Shown here: piece after piece, positions 44,636-55,908 of the stretch
How positions within the stretch are numbered: the first letter of the stretch is position 1
Layout of the letters: each line of letters starts with the position of its first letter
Program-made: the position numbers and the translations under genes
The notes under the pieces: generated by a model
What the model was told of the DNA's origin: nothing
Seen by the model: only the letters and a program-made list of their open reading frames with translations
The model's database searches: none
Assembly: GCA_018287875.1 (NCBI GenBank)
Contig: JAGVVL010000015.1
Coordinates: 3,038,001 to 3,102,000 of the forward strand
Direction: 5' to 3'
Length of the DNA: 64,000 bases
From: Nigrospora sphaerica
Taxonomy: Eukaryota; Ascomycota; Sordariomycetes; Amphisphaeriales; Apiosporaceae

Positions 44636-47600
44636 GGGCGGGCACGTGGCGTGAGCATTGGCATTGCCTACTGCTGTCTCGGGTATCTGATCTGGCCTTT
44701 GAACTTTTTTGCGGGGCAGTTGATTGTTTGACATTGCCAGCCTACCAGGCAGAGGCGGCACAGAACTGGTACACGGCGTTTGGTGCATGGAATACCATGG
44801 TGTGGATTCTGTAGATGGTCACGGATCTGCTTGGCGTAGAGGGGGGGTGGCGGCCGAGCGGCTCGGCTATTGGCGGAAATAGGACAGCAGCAGTGCGCAT
44901 TTCGTGAGCGATGGGCATGTTCCTCAATGGCGAAGCTTGTCGCCCGATGGCAACGTGCCGGTGCGGGCTGGGCCACATGAGTCTGAAGACAATGGTCGAT
45001 GGATGAGATGCATTTTTGAAACAGGCCGCGGTTTAATTCAGCATCAAGCGCATCAAGCGCTCGGCGTACATGTGTCTCACCCTTGTTTGCGCAGTTGGGG
45101 ACGTAACGGAGATGATTAGATAGATGGGAGCCCGATGCGTACCCTGGGCCCGGGGTCACTGACTCCCGTTGCCGATGAGTGGTCGCGCTGGCAGTTCTCT
45201 CTCTCTATCTCTCTCTCTCTCTCGCTCTCTATCCCCCCCCCCCGGCTCTCTCACTATGTGTCTCTCTCTCACTATGTCTCTCTCTCACTATGTCCCTCTC
45301 ACTATGTCCCTCTCTCACTATGTCCCTCTCTCACTATGTCCCTCTCTCACTATGTCCCTCTCTCACTATGTCCCTCTCTCACTATGTCTCTCTTACTTTC
45401 TCAATCCTTTTCCTCTGGCTGTAGGCTTCCAGGTCTAGTGGCACGTGTCGTGGTGACCGCCGGTTGTGACACGATCGGTATACCATACTGGAAGCCGAAC
45501 CCTCTGTGCCGGCCATGCCGCTGCCGCCACTTTTTGCTGCGGCGACGCGCGAGACGGCCCCAAGGTTACAGGTCTCAGACGGGAAAAAGTCTGTGGTGCA
45601 GGCTCACCCTTGGGGCATGTTTTCCGGGCAACGCTTGGCCGGCGGCAACATGCCAGGTTTTCTGAGGTCGCCGAAACCGCTCGGCGCAGGCCGTGCCGAG
45701 TTGGCAGTTTGTTGACCTTGGTCGGTCTACCGTCCTTCCTACACGCGCAGCATCGACGGCAGGCACGATACGGCAGCCAAGCTCACTGCTCCTACGCCAT
45801 GTACGGGGGGGGGAAAGGCGACTTTTCCAGGTCAACGGGGGTGACGAGCTAGATTGATTGCTTTAGGTGGTTGGTCTTGGTGTCGCCCATCACTTTACAT
45901 ATCGTAGCACGGGGGTCGCAATGCCGCGCTTTTGCAGCTGCTGAGGTCCGAAGCGGGCAGGTTTTGGGTTTAGTCCCTGGGCTTGCTTGGCTCACTGCTC
46001 ACCCCAGTCCACACAGTTTCGCCCGAAGCGGAAGGAATCCCCGGCAGAGGCGTCGCCCATTGGCTGGCGGTTATGCCACCATCGAAAACAGACGGGCTCT
46101 GTGGCTGGCGACTTCCCTCGGTGTGTTGACGGCACGCAGGGATATCGACCCTTCTCGGCCGCTTCCGCCCTCGGCAGCGCGCCTGCCAATTGAACTTGTC
46201 TGGCCTCAAATCGGGCCTGCCAGCGCTTCCAAGGTTGGCCTCGCCTGATGAACCTGCCGGGTCTGAGGTCCGCGTCCACGCCCACGCCCCACGCCACCCA
46301 TCCATCCATTTCATCCGTCCATCCATGTCCGATCCCGGAACGTCTGCGTACCCCGGGTCACGTCTGTATCTTCACTCTTCCCTTCTCGATCCGATCTCCT
46401 CAACAATTGGCCCTTCTGTCTGTCTGACTGGCCAACTGTCGGACTGCCTGACTGCCCCTCTGCCAGCCTACCTATGGATCTGCCTGTCTGCCCGCTCGTG
46501 CATTGCCCGCGACCGGGGTCTCCCCCGCTGCGCTTGCTTTTGTGTGCGCAAGCTCCAGAGGGGGAAGCAACCCACGGCGCGGCGTTGCATCACCATCCCG
46601 CGACAGCTCGTCCTCGGTCGGCTTCTTCTGTCCGACAGGGCTCGGACGAAGCCCCCGCCGCGCCCTCGGCGCTCGCGCTTCCTCAGTGGCGACCTTTGTC
46701 ACGAGTCTCACGCACGCATTCTTGTGCGTCACTGCCGCCAGAAAGGCAGCCTGCCCTCGGGGAGCGAAGGCTCCAGAGAGCCTTGCCTCATGCTTAGTAG
46801 CCATCGTGGGAATCATGCGTGCCCGTGGCGATGCCGGAGGCCGTCCCCGGCCCCTCATGACCTACCCAGGACTAGGAGGACCCGAGTCCAGGGAGACTTC
46901 CCATTCGGCAATAGTGTAATCCAAGCCCAGCAAAGAGCTCTTGTGCCCTGTCATAGCCCCTTAGACCCAAGGAGATATCTGTGGGCTCGCTCGCTCGCGG
47001 CGTTCTTGAAACGGACGTCGATGCCAGGCTGGCCGCCCGTCCCGTCCTGGCCCTGTGTTGGCTTTCTCTCCGAATCCTAATACTCGTCCTCTTGCGCCGA
47101 AAGAGCCTGGCCGCGCAAATTCGATCGATTCACTTACGTCTCTTCAGGAACTCAGTCGAAACCTTTTGCAACTGCGAACGCGAAGTCCGGAAGACCAACA
47201 TTACAGGCAAAGTCCCTGCAAGGTAGTCACAGTAACCTACAGACCTGGGTCCTACACTTGGTGGAAACGCGGGCCCTGCCTCTGTACCAACTTTCGACCT
47301 CGAACTCTACCCAGGACCGAACGACGAATCACTCGACTCCAGGTCCCTGACAAGGAACTTGTCAATCCTTGCCCTTCTGGACGCGCCAGCTTTCGCCTAC
47401 TCTATGTAACGGGCTGACGGCCGCCCTCTTTCTGAAGCTTTGGGGTTTCATGCTAGTCACGCTTCGTCTTGGTTCTGTTCGTTCTTTATACTATCCCAAT
47501 TCGTGCTCGGCTCTCCCTCGCCGGCTCGAACCAGGAACCATCAATCCATTGCGCCTCTCTTTCATCTTTTCCGCGGTCCGGACCCGGTCATCAAGAGCAT

Positions 47601-47701
47601 TCTGCGCCTCTCCAGCGGCGTAACACCTGACGGGTGTATTTTAGAGGAGGCCATCTGACTCGTTGGCATTATACTAGGCGGTATTCTATACAGTGCCCGC
47701 C
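44636..47701. other. Long intergenic region with minisatellite
   Basis: Three kilobases between ATG9 and the MFS gene. A CT and CTCACTATGT minisatellite occupies 45196-45404. Long open frames downstream (46190-47080, plus; 46472-46858, minus) start without ATG or show only Arg/Pro/Ser-rich composition, so I do not call genes. The last kilobase is pyrimidine-rich and is probably the promoter and long leader of the MFS transporter. Confidence 0.5.
45196..45404. repeat. CT tract plus 14-18-base minisatellite
   Basis: A CT-rich microsatellite (45196-45230) is followed by an 11-base C run (45233-45243) and then nine copies of a unit of the type TCTCTCACTATGTCCC, mostly 16 bases apart, with 14- and 18-base variants. 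All three frames stay open across the array, producing spurious Ser/Leu/Tyr-rich frames. Confidence 0.88.
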
Positions 47702-50251
47702 ATGAGTGCCGACAGCGGCGCTACCCACGGTCCGCCGCACGTGGCCCCCAGCAGCCCGAAGCCTCACTCCGAGTCTTCCATGTCGACCGAGGCCATGGAA
47801 AGGGCAGCCGACACCATCAGCGCTGCCATTGAGTCGTTCGAATGCCAATTCGCGCACCGAGACCAGCACAAAGGAGGGGAGCCTAGGCAGGGCCGCCATA
47901 GCCTCATGTTTCCCCAAAGGGCTCCGGAGACACTCGACGTGGGAAGCCAGGACGGACCGCGAACGGCGGCCGGATCTGTCATAGACCCCGACCTGTTCGT
48001 CAGGCCGGCGTCCGCAGATTCGTACTATTCGACCCCTTCAATTCCAGCGGCTGGCGAATTGTCGCCATCGGCCGTAAGCCTTCCGGGCTATCTGCCAGGC
48101 TACTTTCCTGGGAGGTCCAACTCGGTGAAGCTGGAAATTCCCATGGAGCGCCGAAGGCGGAGTGAACCCCCGGGAAGTGACTTCTTCGTGGCCGACATCC
48201 AGCCGCATGGCGCTGGCGAGTGGGCCACGACGAGCGATTCGACACCCACACTCGCCGGAAGCTTGTCGAGAAAGAGCCGGCGCTTCTCGTATGTGCCTTC
48301 CGGATACCACACAGACACGTCGGATGTCGTCGATCACTTCGACACTGCCAAATCATCCTTCAATGGAAGAGTCCGAGCCGCCTCGGTCCACCTGCCCGCG
48401 AGTGATCTCCAGCGGTTCCCAGCGCCTCCACGTGTCTACAGCCAGGAGCACCCTCGCCAGCGCACGTCGGCAGCGTACGTAGACCTTTTCGAAGCTGCCG
48501 ACCGGCTGAGGGCAGTGAAAGAGCCACAGGTTGTCTCGCGGCCCATGTCATACCCTGCATCAAACGACCCGAAAGCCCCATCTTCGATTCAGATCGGCGG
48601 CTTCACTTACATCCGGCAAATGCCCGAATCTTACCAGCCCACCGATATGCCCGAGAAAGCAGAGGAGCCACCGGTACACAGGAAAGGCAACCCGGGCGGC
48701 CCGCCTATGTCCCTAGGACATGAAATTGCCTTCTTCTCCATCATTGCCCTCGCTCGTAAGTCATTCAAGGGGCTGCCACTTCTCAAAACCCGTCTCCGAG
48801 CCCGTTCCCCATGCGATGAGCAGGGCTGACTTGTAGTTCCAGAGGTGCTTATGCTTTCCGGCGTGTCGCAGGCCATGGTGCCAGCAGAAGTCATTGGAGA
48901 CACTTTCCATGTGAGGTCGCCGGCAGATCTCGCGTGGTTTTCGGCCTCGTATGCTCTCACGTCGGGCACTTTTGTGCTCCCGGCAGGGCGGCTGGGAGAT
49001 CTCTTTGGGCACAAGAAGATATTCATCATCGGTTTCCTCTGGTTCGCCGTCTGGAGCGTTATAACTGGGTTTGCCGGCAGGGTCCAGGACGCTGGCGGTA
49101 ATGGCGTCATTTTTTTCGACATCAGCCGATCCATTCAAGGCATCGGCCCGTCTCTGCTTGTGCCCAACGGCCAGGCTATGCTGGGACGGGCGTACGCCCC
49201 TGGGCCCCGGAAGGCCCTCGTGATGAGTCTTTTTGGTGCCGCTGCCCCGTTGGGGTTCGTCTGCGGCGGTGTCTTCGCCAGTCTGTTCGCCCAGCTGATG
49301 TCGTGGCCCTGGGCCTTCTGGGTGCTGGGCATGGCCTGCCTGATCCTGAGCGTTGCCTCCTTTTTCATTCTTCCTCCCACAGACGAGACGCGGAAGAGTA
49401 CCACGGACAGTATCTGGTTACAGCTTGACCTGGCTGGCATGTTCTTCGGCGTCGCTGGACTCGTTCTTTTCAACTTTGCGTGGAACCAAGCGCCCGTGGC
49501 GGGCTGGGAAACGCCTTACACCTACTTCATGCTGATCATATCGATCATCTTCCTCGGCGTCTTCATCTACGTGGAACTTAACGCCACCTACCCGCTCCTC
49601 CCCATCTCGGCCATGACAGCGAGGACCAACTACGTGCTTGGCTGTGTGGCTCTGGGCTGGGGCGGCTTCTCCATCTGGGTTTTTTACTACATCCAGATCC
49701 TCGAGGTGCTACGGGGGTGGTCACCGCTCCTCACGGCCGCGAGTCTGGCGCCCGGCCCCGTCACGGGCCTGATCGCATCCCTGGTTGTTGCAGGTTTCAT
49801 GGCCAAGATCGGCCCCCACTGGATCATGGTACTCTCGATGTGCGCCTTCGCCGTGGGCAGTCTGTTCATGGCGACAGCGCCCGTGGACCAGATCTACTGG
49901 ATCAACACGTTCCTATCCGTATTCATCATGCCGTTCGGTATGGACATGAGCAACCCGGCGGCATCGTTGTTGCTGAGCAACAGCGTGAGCAAGGAGCATC
50001 AGGGTATTGCAGCCAGTCTTGTCGTTACCGTTGTCTGTTACAGCATCAGCACATTTCTGGGCTTCGCCGCTACCGTCGAAGTTGAAGTCCGAAAGAACGG
50101 TGCCGACGTCCTCGAGGGCTTCCGCGCCGCCCAGTACTTTGGTGTCGGTGTCGGCGCCCTCGGCGTGTGCATCTCCCTCGCTTACCTGTGGACGACATAC
50201 CGCGAAAAGCGGCGGGAAGCCTCGGCCGCCATGATCCCGCCCAAGGCCTGA
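47702..50251 (+). CDS. MFS transporter, DHA2 (14-helix) type, with long N-terminal extension
   Basis: A proton-coupled efflux or uptake carrier of the drug:H+ antiporter-2 family, nearest in feel to fungal Atr1/Amf1-type proteins (aminotriazole/boron efflux, low-affinity ammonium). Exons are 47702-48755 and 48843-50251; 820 residues. The membrane part starts near residue 340 (EIAFFSIIALAQVLMLSGVSQAM). Family signs are DLAWFSASYALTSGTFVLPAGRLGDLFGHKKIF (motif A is GRLGDLFGHKK), RSIQGIGPSLLVPNGQAMLGRAY (motif C region), LGFVCGGVFASLF, and an even spread of about 14 hydrophobic helices to LGVCISLAYLWTTY. Residues 1-340 are hydrophilic and Ser/Pro-rich, which is unusual; most DHA2 proteins have under 100 residues there. 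An alternative acceptor six bases upstream (exon start 48837) is also in phase. The substrate cannot be told from sequence. Confidence 0.85.
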
Positions 50252-51379
50252 AGAATTGTGTACGTGCGTATGCGGCTTGCCGAGAACAGGATGGGTTGCG
50301 GCACAGGCCCCAGGGCGGGGGATTGGGCGGATTAATATGCGCACAAGCACTCACATACAAGTGCCTGCATTGTCTTCACCATTATCATCATCACCATGAC
50401 ATTCTTTTGGCAAGGCCAACAGAAAAGCCAACAACACGAAAAAGGGGGGAGGAACGACGCGTGCATACGGATTTATGATCAATGCATTAGACTCGGGTTG
50501 CACAATGGGTTAATGTCCTGACGACAGAAACGCACATATAAACATGGGGTTGGGGGTTTTAGGGACGGCACCCGGAAGCTCAAGAAGGGGTTGGGTAGCG
50601 AGGGCCCGGAGAAGATTGTTACGTTTTACCACTTGTACATACGCCTTACGCAAGATGCTACATGACTTAACACCACTGCTTGCTATGTGATGATCGAGAC
50701 GGCGAAGAGAAAGAGGGGCGGAAAGGGGTGAGGGGTCTTCAACCGGCGACTGCCAGGCCCTTCTGCCGTTCCCGCGATGGCGAAGGGAGGCAGCAGGCGG
50801 CGGACAGACCGCGGGCGGTGGGAGACTATTTGTGGGGGGACCCCTATGCCTCCTCATCTTTTACAGAGGTTACATACATGCGTGCTCGGTACATAATAGC
50901 CTTCGCTGCGGGCACTTAGCCAAAATCATACGCTACTCCTTAAGCCGATGGCAGCTGGCGATGTCATGATCCCCTCTCCAGTCGTCTATTTTGGGTGGGG
51001 GGGGGGGGCGCGGGGCAGGACATCCAACGTCGGAGCCAACTCGCTACCGCCTCCAGTTTACCCCGAGGGCATGAAGCAACGTAGGCGGGAAGCGGCCGAG
51101 CCACATACGTTCATCACGGTAGCCATGCTATGGTTTCCAATGCCGACAGCAGCTTGTGCCCAGTTTCGATTTAACAAAAAAAACAGAATCCCGGAACGCC
51201 GTTGGTGAGGGCCTCCTTTTCGTGACCACAGCAGCCCATGAAATGAGAAACAAGGAAACGCAGCAACGCCAGTGTCTAGCCGAACGGTATACACGGTTCC
51301 CGCGGGAGGGGGACGGGCGCACATCCCCCCCCAGCCGAAGTGAGCAGGAAGGAACGGAGGGTGTATGTGGTGTCGTGTA
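50252..51379. other. Convergent intergenic region
   Basis: About 1.1 kb between the 3' ends of the MFS and GAR1 genes. It has a G run at 50997-51008 and CATCATCAC-like triplets near 50383-50398. The minus-strand frames here are the unspliced extension of GAR1 in wrong frames. No gene is recognised. Confidence 0.5.
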
Positions 51380-52385
51380 TTAGCGCGAGCCCCGGAAACC
51401 GCCGCCGCCGCCGCGGCCGCCGAAACCGCCACGGCCACCACCACCGCCGCGGCTGAAGCCGCCGCCTCCGCGAGCAGCGAACCCACTGCCGCCACGGCTG
51501 CCGCCCCTCGAGAAACCGCCACCGCCACGGCCGCCGGCACCACCACGGCCACCAAAACCGCCGCCGCCGCCGCGGCCACCGAAACCACCGCGTCCGCCAC
51601 CGCGGCCGCCGAATCCTCCACGGCCGCCAGCGCCGCCACGCGACGGCTTCTTGACCTTGGACACGGAGCCGGGCGGGGGCTTGGGCTTGGGCAGGAACTT
51701 GTCGAGGGGCAGGAGCTTTTCGGAGCCGATGTAGAACTTGTCGCCGGCCTTGAAACTGCTGGCCACGATGCCTTCGCTGGGCTTGACTGCAAAAGGGGGT
51801 GAGGGCGCGTGTCAGCCAACGTGTCCGGCACACAGGCACCTGAAAGGCGATGATTCTTGCTTACTGGTGAAGTAGACTTGGTTGATGGGGCCAAGAACCT
51901 CATCGATCTTTCCGATAGCCTGTGGTCGACCGTGTCAGCGCCGGGGCTTGCTCTCTTCACAGGCGGTTTACTGAAGCCCGGCCGTCCTCGCGGGCAATTT
52001 CGTCCTGACGAGCAGAAACTACGGGGCGTGTAGGTGGCCGAGGAGGGAAAGGCGAGCGTGAGTACGTACGGTCTTGTTCTCGAGGAACATCTGGGCGTTG
52101 AAGTGAGGGACCTTGCCCTGGGGGTGGATGGAGGTGCAGACCATCTCTCCCTCACACGCGTGCATGAAGGTGCCCATCTCGAGGACCTCGGCGGGCGGGC
52201 CGAAATCGCGCTGTCCGAAACCGCCACGGCCTACAGAGAGGAAGCGAGGCGTTGTCAGTCTGGTTGCCATCGGGGTTTTTTTTTGTCTCTGGTCGTTTTT
52301 TTTTGGGGACACGGGAAAATTACTGACCACCGCCGCGGCCGCCGCCGCCAAAGCCGCCTCGTCCTCGCGGCGCTCCTCTAGACAT
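51380..52385 (-). CDS. GAR1: H/ACA snoRNP subunit Gar1
   Basis: Gar1 is a core protein of H/ACA ribonucleoproteins, which convert uridine to pseudouridine in rRNA and snRNA in the nucleolus. Four exons (minus): 52385-52328, 52230-52070, 51919-51865 and 51786-51380. All phases agree and give 226 residues (yeast 205). Residues 1-25 are an RGG-rich arm, [14 protein letters not shown]. The core follows: [21 protein letters not shown], then [34 protein letters not shown] and [25 protein letters not shown], the classic Gar1 reader of the Cbf5-Nop10 surface. The C-terminus is a second, longer RGG arm (residues about 150-226) with FGGRGG repeats, the usual target of arginine methylation. Introns range from 78 to 150 bases. 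The exon 1 donor is GTCAGT, the only one that keeps phase. Identity is secure. Confidence 0.93.
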
Positions 52386-53358
52386 GTTTGAATTGGGGGG
52401 GAGTGGTCGCGGGGATAGGGACCCAAGTGAAGGTCGTCGTATCGCTGGTGGGGGGAAAGAGGAAGGGTTGGTTTTGAGGCTGTTCGCAAATTTCAGAAGC
52501 GTCGAGCTGGGGAAGCTTCCAATTCTTCTCTGCAAACGATCGCGCGGCCGTACAATTTTTTGGCGGCGGCTCTTGCCTGGCGCGCACCCACGCACCAATT
52601 GCGGCTGCCAATCGGATAAACCCTGGAATTGGCCATGGGCAAGATCGGAGCGACGGGGAGCGCTTGACCCACCTGTGGGCTTATCGACAAGACCTCCCCC
52701 CGTACACTGGGGCTCGCTGGCCAATCAACCAGCTTCTTTCCCAATGCTATTCCATCCATTCCTTCGCTTGTAACACAGAGGTACTTAAGTAGGTGTTATA
52801 AGAACGATGTACTTCCAAGGGATATTCATTGCTCAATTGTTATATACTTAGGAACCCAAGTACGCAGGGTGAGTAGAAATGCATCTCTTGGGTTTCGTAT
52901 GAATATCCGAGACTCATGCTTCTCTTTGCGCCCCCGAATCCTTGCCGGTCTCGGTAGGTATGACTCCCCGTGGACTGCCTGGCCTAGTCTGAACCATGCT
53001 TTTGCATACGGGATGCGCTCGGATTGGGGGGCTTTTCCAAATTTCTACTCACAGAGGGGCATTCGGGCTCCCGCTGCCGCGGCCGCTACTGCAAGAATGG
53101 GAGTGCGTGGGAGCCCACCATCCAACTAAAGACTAAGATTATCGAAATCCTACTGTAGGTGTAGTCGATAGTAAGTAGTAGGTACTCGACGTGCGTGCCC
53201 CTCTGCCCCTCATCCACCCGCCGCCACCGTCACCGCCGCGACCACTTCTTTTACGCCCTCTCGTGTCGGTGTCACTCAACCCCTTCTTCTCTTTCAACCC
53301 CCCTCCCCCGCCACTACCACCACACCCACGCCCCGAACCCCCCCGAAAGCTCGACACC
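52386..53358. promoter_or_regulatory. Divergent promoter region between GAR1 and threonyl-tRNA synthetase
   Basis: Both genes start outward from this 0.97 kb. The middle (52770-52870) is AT-richer with TACTTAAGTAGGTG and TATATACTTAGG words. From 53191 to the ATG at 53359 the sequence is C-rich and open in the synthetase frame. A two-gene regulatory link between pseudouridylation and charging is possible but not shown. Confidence 0.5.
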
Positions 53359-55686
53359 ATGGCCGACGCTGGCAACCCCCAGGTCGCCAAGGACAAGAAG
53401 CCCAAGGACAAGAAGCCCAAGGCGGCTGCCGGTCAGGATGGCGCCGCCAAGGGCCCCGTCGAGATGAACCCGTCGCCCGAGTTCATCAGCCGCCGCCTGG
53501 AAATCTTCGACCGCATCCGCCAGCGCCAGGCCGACGAGCTGGCCCAGAAGCCCCGCGAGGAGATCAAGATCACCATGCCCGATGGCAGCGTCAAGCTCGG
53601 CGTCGCCTGGGAGACTACCCCCGGTGAGATCGCCCGCGGCATCAGCAACAGCTTGTACAAGAAGGCGGTTGTGGCCCGCCTAGACGGCGACCGCGAGCAG
53701 CTGTGGGACCTGGAGCGGCCGCTCGAGCGGAGCTGCAACCTGGAGCTGCTCACTTTCGACGACGACCAGGGCAAGATGGTCTTCTGGCACTCGAGTGCCC
53801 ACGTCCTCGGCGAGGCCTCGGAGAGGCGCTTCGGCTGCCAGCTGTGCATCGGTCCGCCCATCGAGAACGGTTTCTACTACGAGATGGCTCTGCCCGACGG
53901 CAAGCCCGTCCTGTCGACCGACTGGGAGCCCCTCGAGTCTATTTTCAACTCGGCCGTCAAGGAGAAGCAGACGTTTGAGCGCCTCACCATGACCAAGGAA
54001 GAGCTGCTCGAGATGTTCGAGTACAACACCTTCAAGCAGAGGATCATCAACTCCAAGATTCCCGACGGCACGTCCACCACCGTCTACCGCAACGGCCCCT
54101 TCATCGACCTGTGCCGCGGCCCTCACGTGCCCGACACCAGCCGCATCACCTCTTTTGCCATCACCAAGAACTCGGCCTCGTACTTTCTGGGTGACGCCAA
54201 CAACGAGTCGCTGCAAAGAATCTACGGCATCTCCTTCCCTGACAAGAAGCAGATGGCCGCGTACAAGAAGTTCCTCGAGGAGGCCGCCAAGCGGGACCAT
54301 CGCAAGATCGGCAAGGACCAGGAGCTGTTCTTCTTCAGCGACATGTCCCCCGGCTCCGCCATGTGGCTGCCGCACGGCGCCCGCATCTACAACACGCTTC
54401 TCGCCTACATAAAGGAGCAGTACTGGAAGCGCGACTACGAGGAGGTCATCACCCCCAACATGTTCAACTCGGAGCTGTGGAAGACCAGCGGCCACTGGAA
54501 TTACTACAAAGACGACATGTTCATCATCAGCTCGGAGGACGAGACCAAATTCGCCCTGAAGCCCATGAACTGCCCCGGCCACTGTCTCCTGTTCGGCCAC
54601 CGCGAGCGTTCGCACCGCGAGCTGCCGTGGCGAGTGGCCGACTTTGGCGTGCTGCACAGGAACGAGGCCTCGGGCGCTCTGTCGGGCCTGACGCGCGTGC
54701 GCCGCTTTCAGCAGGACGACGCCCACATCTTCTGCAAGGAGGACCAGATCAAGGGCGAGATGGCCGACCTGTTCGACTTCCTCCGCGAAATGTACGGCCT
54801 GCTGGGCATGACGTTCAAGCTCAAGCTCTCGACCCGGCCCGAGAAGTTCATGGGCGAGATCGCCACGTGGGACCGGGCCGAGGCGGCCCTCCGCGAGTCA
54901 CTGGACGAGTTCAGCGCCCAGACCAAGAGCGAGTGGTCCCTGAACCCCGGCGACGGCGCCTTCTACGGCCCCAAGATCGACATCACCATTGTCGACTGCC
55001 TGGGCCGCGACTGGCAGTGCGCCACCATTCAGCTCGACTTTGTGCAGCCCGTCAACTTCGGCCTCGAGTACATGACGGGCGACGTACCCGCCGTCATGAC
55101 GGGCGGCGACGCCGACGCGGCCAAGGCCAAGGCCCCCGACGCCGAGGCGAAGGACGCCGCCGCAAAGCCCAAGGCGCTCACGCCCGGCTGCGCCCGGCCC
55201 GTCATGATCCATCGCGCCATGGCCGGCTCCATTGAGCGCTTCACCGCCATCCTCTGCGAGCACTATGCTGGCAAGTGGCCCTTCTGGCTGAACCCCCGCC
55301 AGATCCTCATCGTGCCCGTCGATCCGCGCTACTACCCCTACGCTGAGAAGGTCCACCGCCAGCTCAAGCGCGAGGGCCGCTTCTTCGCCGACGTGGACCT
55401 GGGCGGCAACACCATGGCCAAGAAGATCCGCAACGGCCAGCTCGCCCAGTACAACTACATCTTCGTCGTCGGCGAGTCGGAGCAGACAACGGAGCAGGTC
55501 AACGTCCGCTGCCGCGACGACGTCGGCACCCAGCAGCGCGACGTGCCCATCCCGCTCGACGTCGTCATCACCAAGCTCAAGCAGCTCCGCGAAGAGCGTG
55601 GCTCCCACAACCCCCTGAGCAGCGCCAGCAACGCCCCGCCGGCCGAGGCCGGGGCAGCCGACACGAGCCCCGAGAAGGCGGCGTAG
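53359..55686 (+). CDS. THS1: Threonyl-tRNA synthetase, cytosolic type
   Basis: This enzyme charges tRNA-Thr with threonine, using ATP, in the cytosol. The 775-residue single-exon protein has a Lys/Ala-rich start, a TGS domain (about 68-133, [24 protein letters not shown]), the editing/SAD domain with HSSAH (144-148), and the class II catalytic core: MNCPGHC with the zinc Cys near 405, motif 2 [30 protein letters not shown] with a zinc His, and motif 3 [16 protein letters not shown] with the third zinc His. The anticodon-binding domain spans about 645-745 ([20 protein letters not shown]). An Ala/Lys/Asp-rich insert lies just before motif 3 (about 580-608). Length compares with 734 in yeast. 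The frame extends upstream to 53191 without an ATG (see findings). It ends 222 bases from the convergent spindle-pole gene. Confidence 0.95.
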   Translation: MADAGNPQVAKDKKPKDKKPKAAAGQDGAAKGPVEMNPSPEFISRRLEIFDRIRQRQADELAQKPREEIKITMPDGSVKLGVAWETTPGEIARGISNSLYKKAVVARLDGDREQLWDLERPLERSCNLELLTFDDDQGKMVFWHSSAHVLGEASERRFGCQLCIGPPIENGFYYEMALPDGKPVLSTDWEPLESIFNSAVKEKQTFERLTMTKEELLEMFEYNTFKQRIINSKIPDGTSTTVYRNGPFIDLCRGPHVPDTSRITSFAITKNSASYFLGDANNESLQRIYGISFPDKKQMAAYKKFLEEAAKRDHRKIGKDQELFFFSDMSPGSAMWLPHGARIYNTLLAYIKEQYWKRDYEEVITPNMFNSELWKTSGHWNYYKDDMFIISSEDETKFALKPMNCPGHCLLFGHRERSHRELPWRVADFGVLHRNEASGALSGLTRVRRFQQDDAHIFCKEDQIKGEMADLFDFLREMYGLLGMTFKLKLSTRPEKFMGEIATWDRAEAALRESLDEFSAQTKSEWSLNPGDGAFYGPKIDITIVDCLGRDWQCATIQLDFVQPVNFGLEYMTGDVPAVMTGGDADAAKAKAPDAEAKDAAAKPKALTPGCARPVMIHRAMAGSIERFTAILCEHYAGKWPFWLNPRQILIVPVDPRYYPYAEKVHRQLKREGRFFADVDLGGNTMAKKIRNGQLAQYNYIFVVGESEQTTEQVNVRCRDDVGTQQRDVPIPLDVVITKLKQLREERGSHNPLSSASNAPPAEAGAADTSPEKAA

Positions 55687-55908
55687 GAAGGCGCCGAGGG
55701 CGCCGGGGGGGGACAAAAGGATGGTGAATAAGGGGGATAGAGAGAGGCGGGGTTCCTTTTTGGGGAAGTCAAAACCGGAATCATTCAATATACCAAGTTC
55801 CATGCGCTCCAGGGGGTAGTCGGTATCCACCAGAACGCCCGCCAATTGATACAAAAGTAAAAACCATCCAGTCCGTCCTTATACACAAATGCCGCCCCGT
55901 CCCGTTCG

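Noticed and set aside
46190..47080. Plus-strand open frame of 296 codons upstream of the MFS gene
   Set aside because: It starts at TTG, has no domain character and lies in what looks like a pyrimidine-rich promoter and leader.
51058..52227. Minus-strand open frame of 389 codons over GAR1
   Set aside because: It crosses GAR1 introns in a shifted frame; the spliced GAR1 frame has all family motifs.
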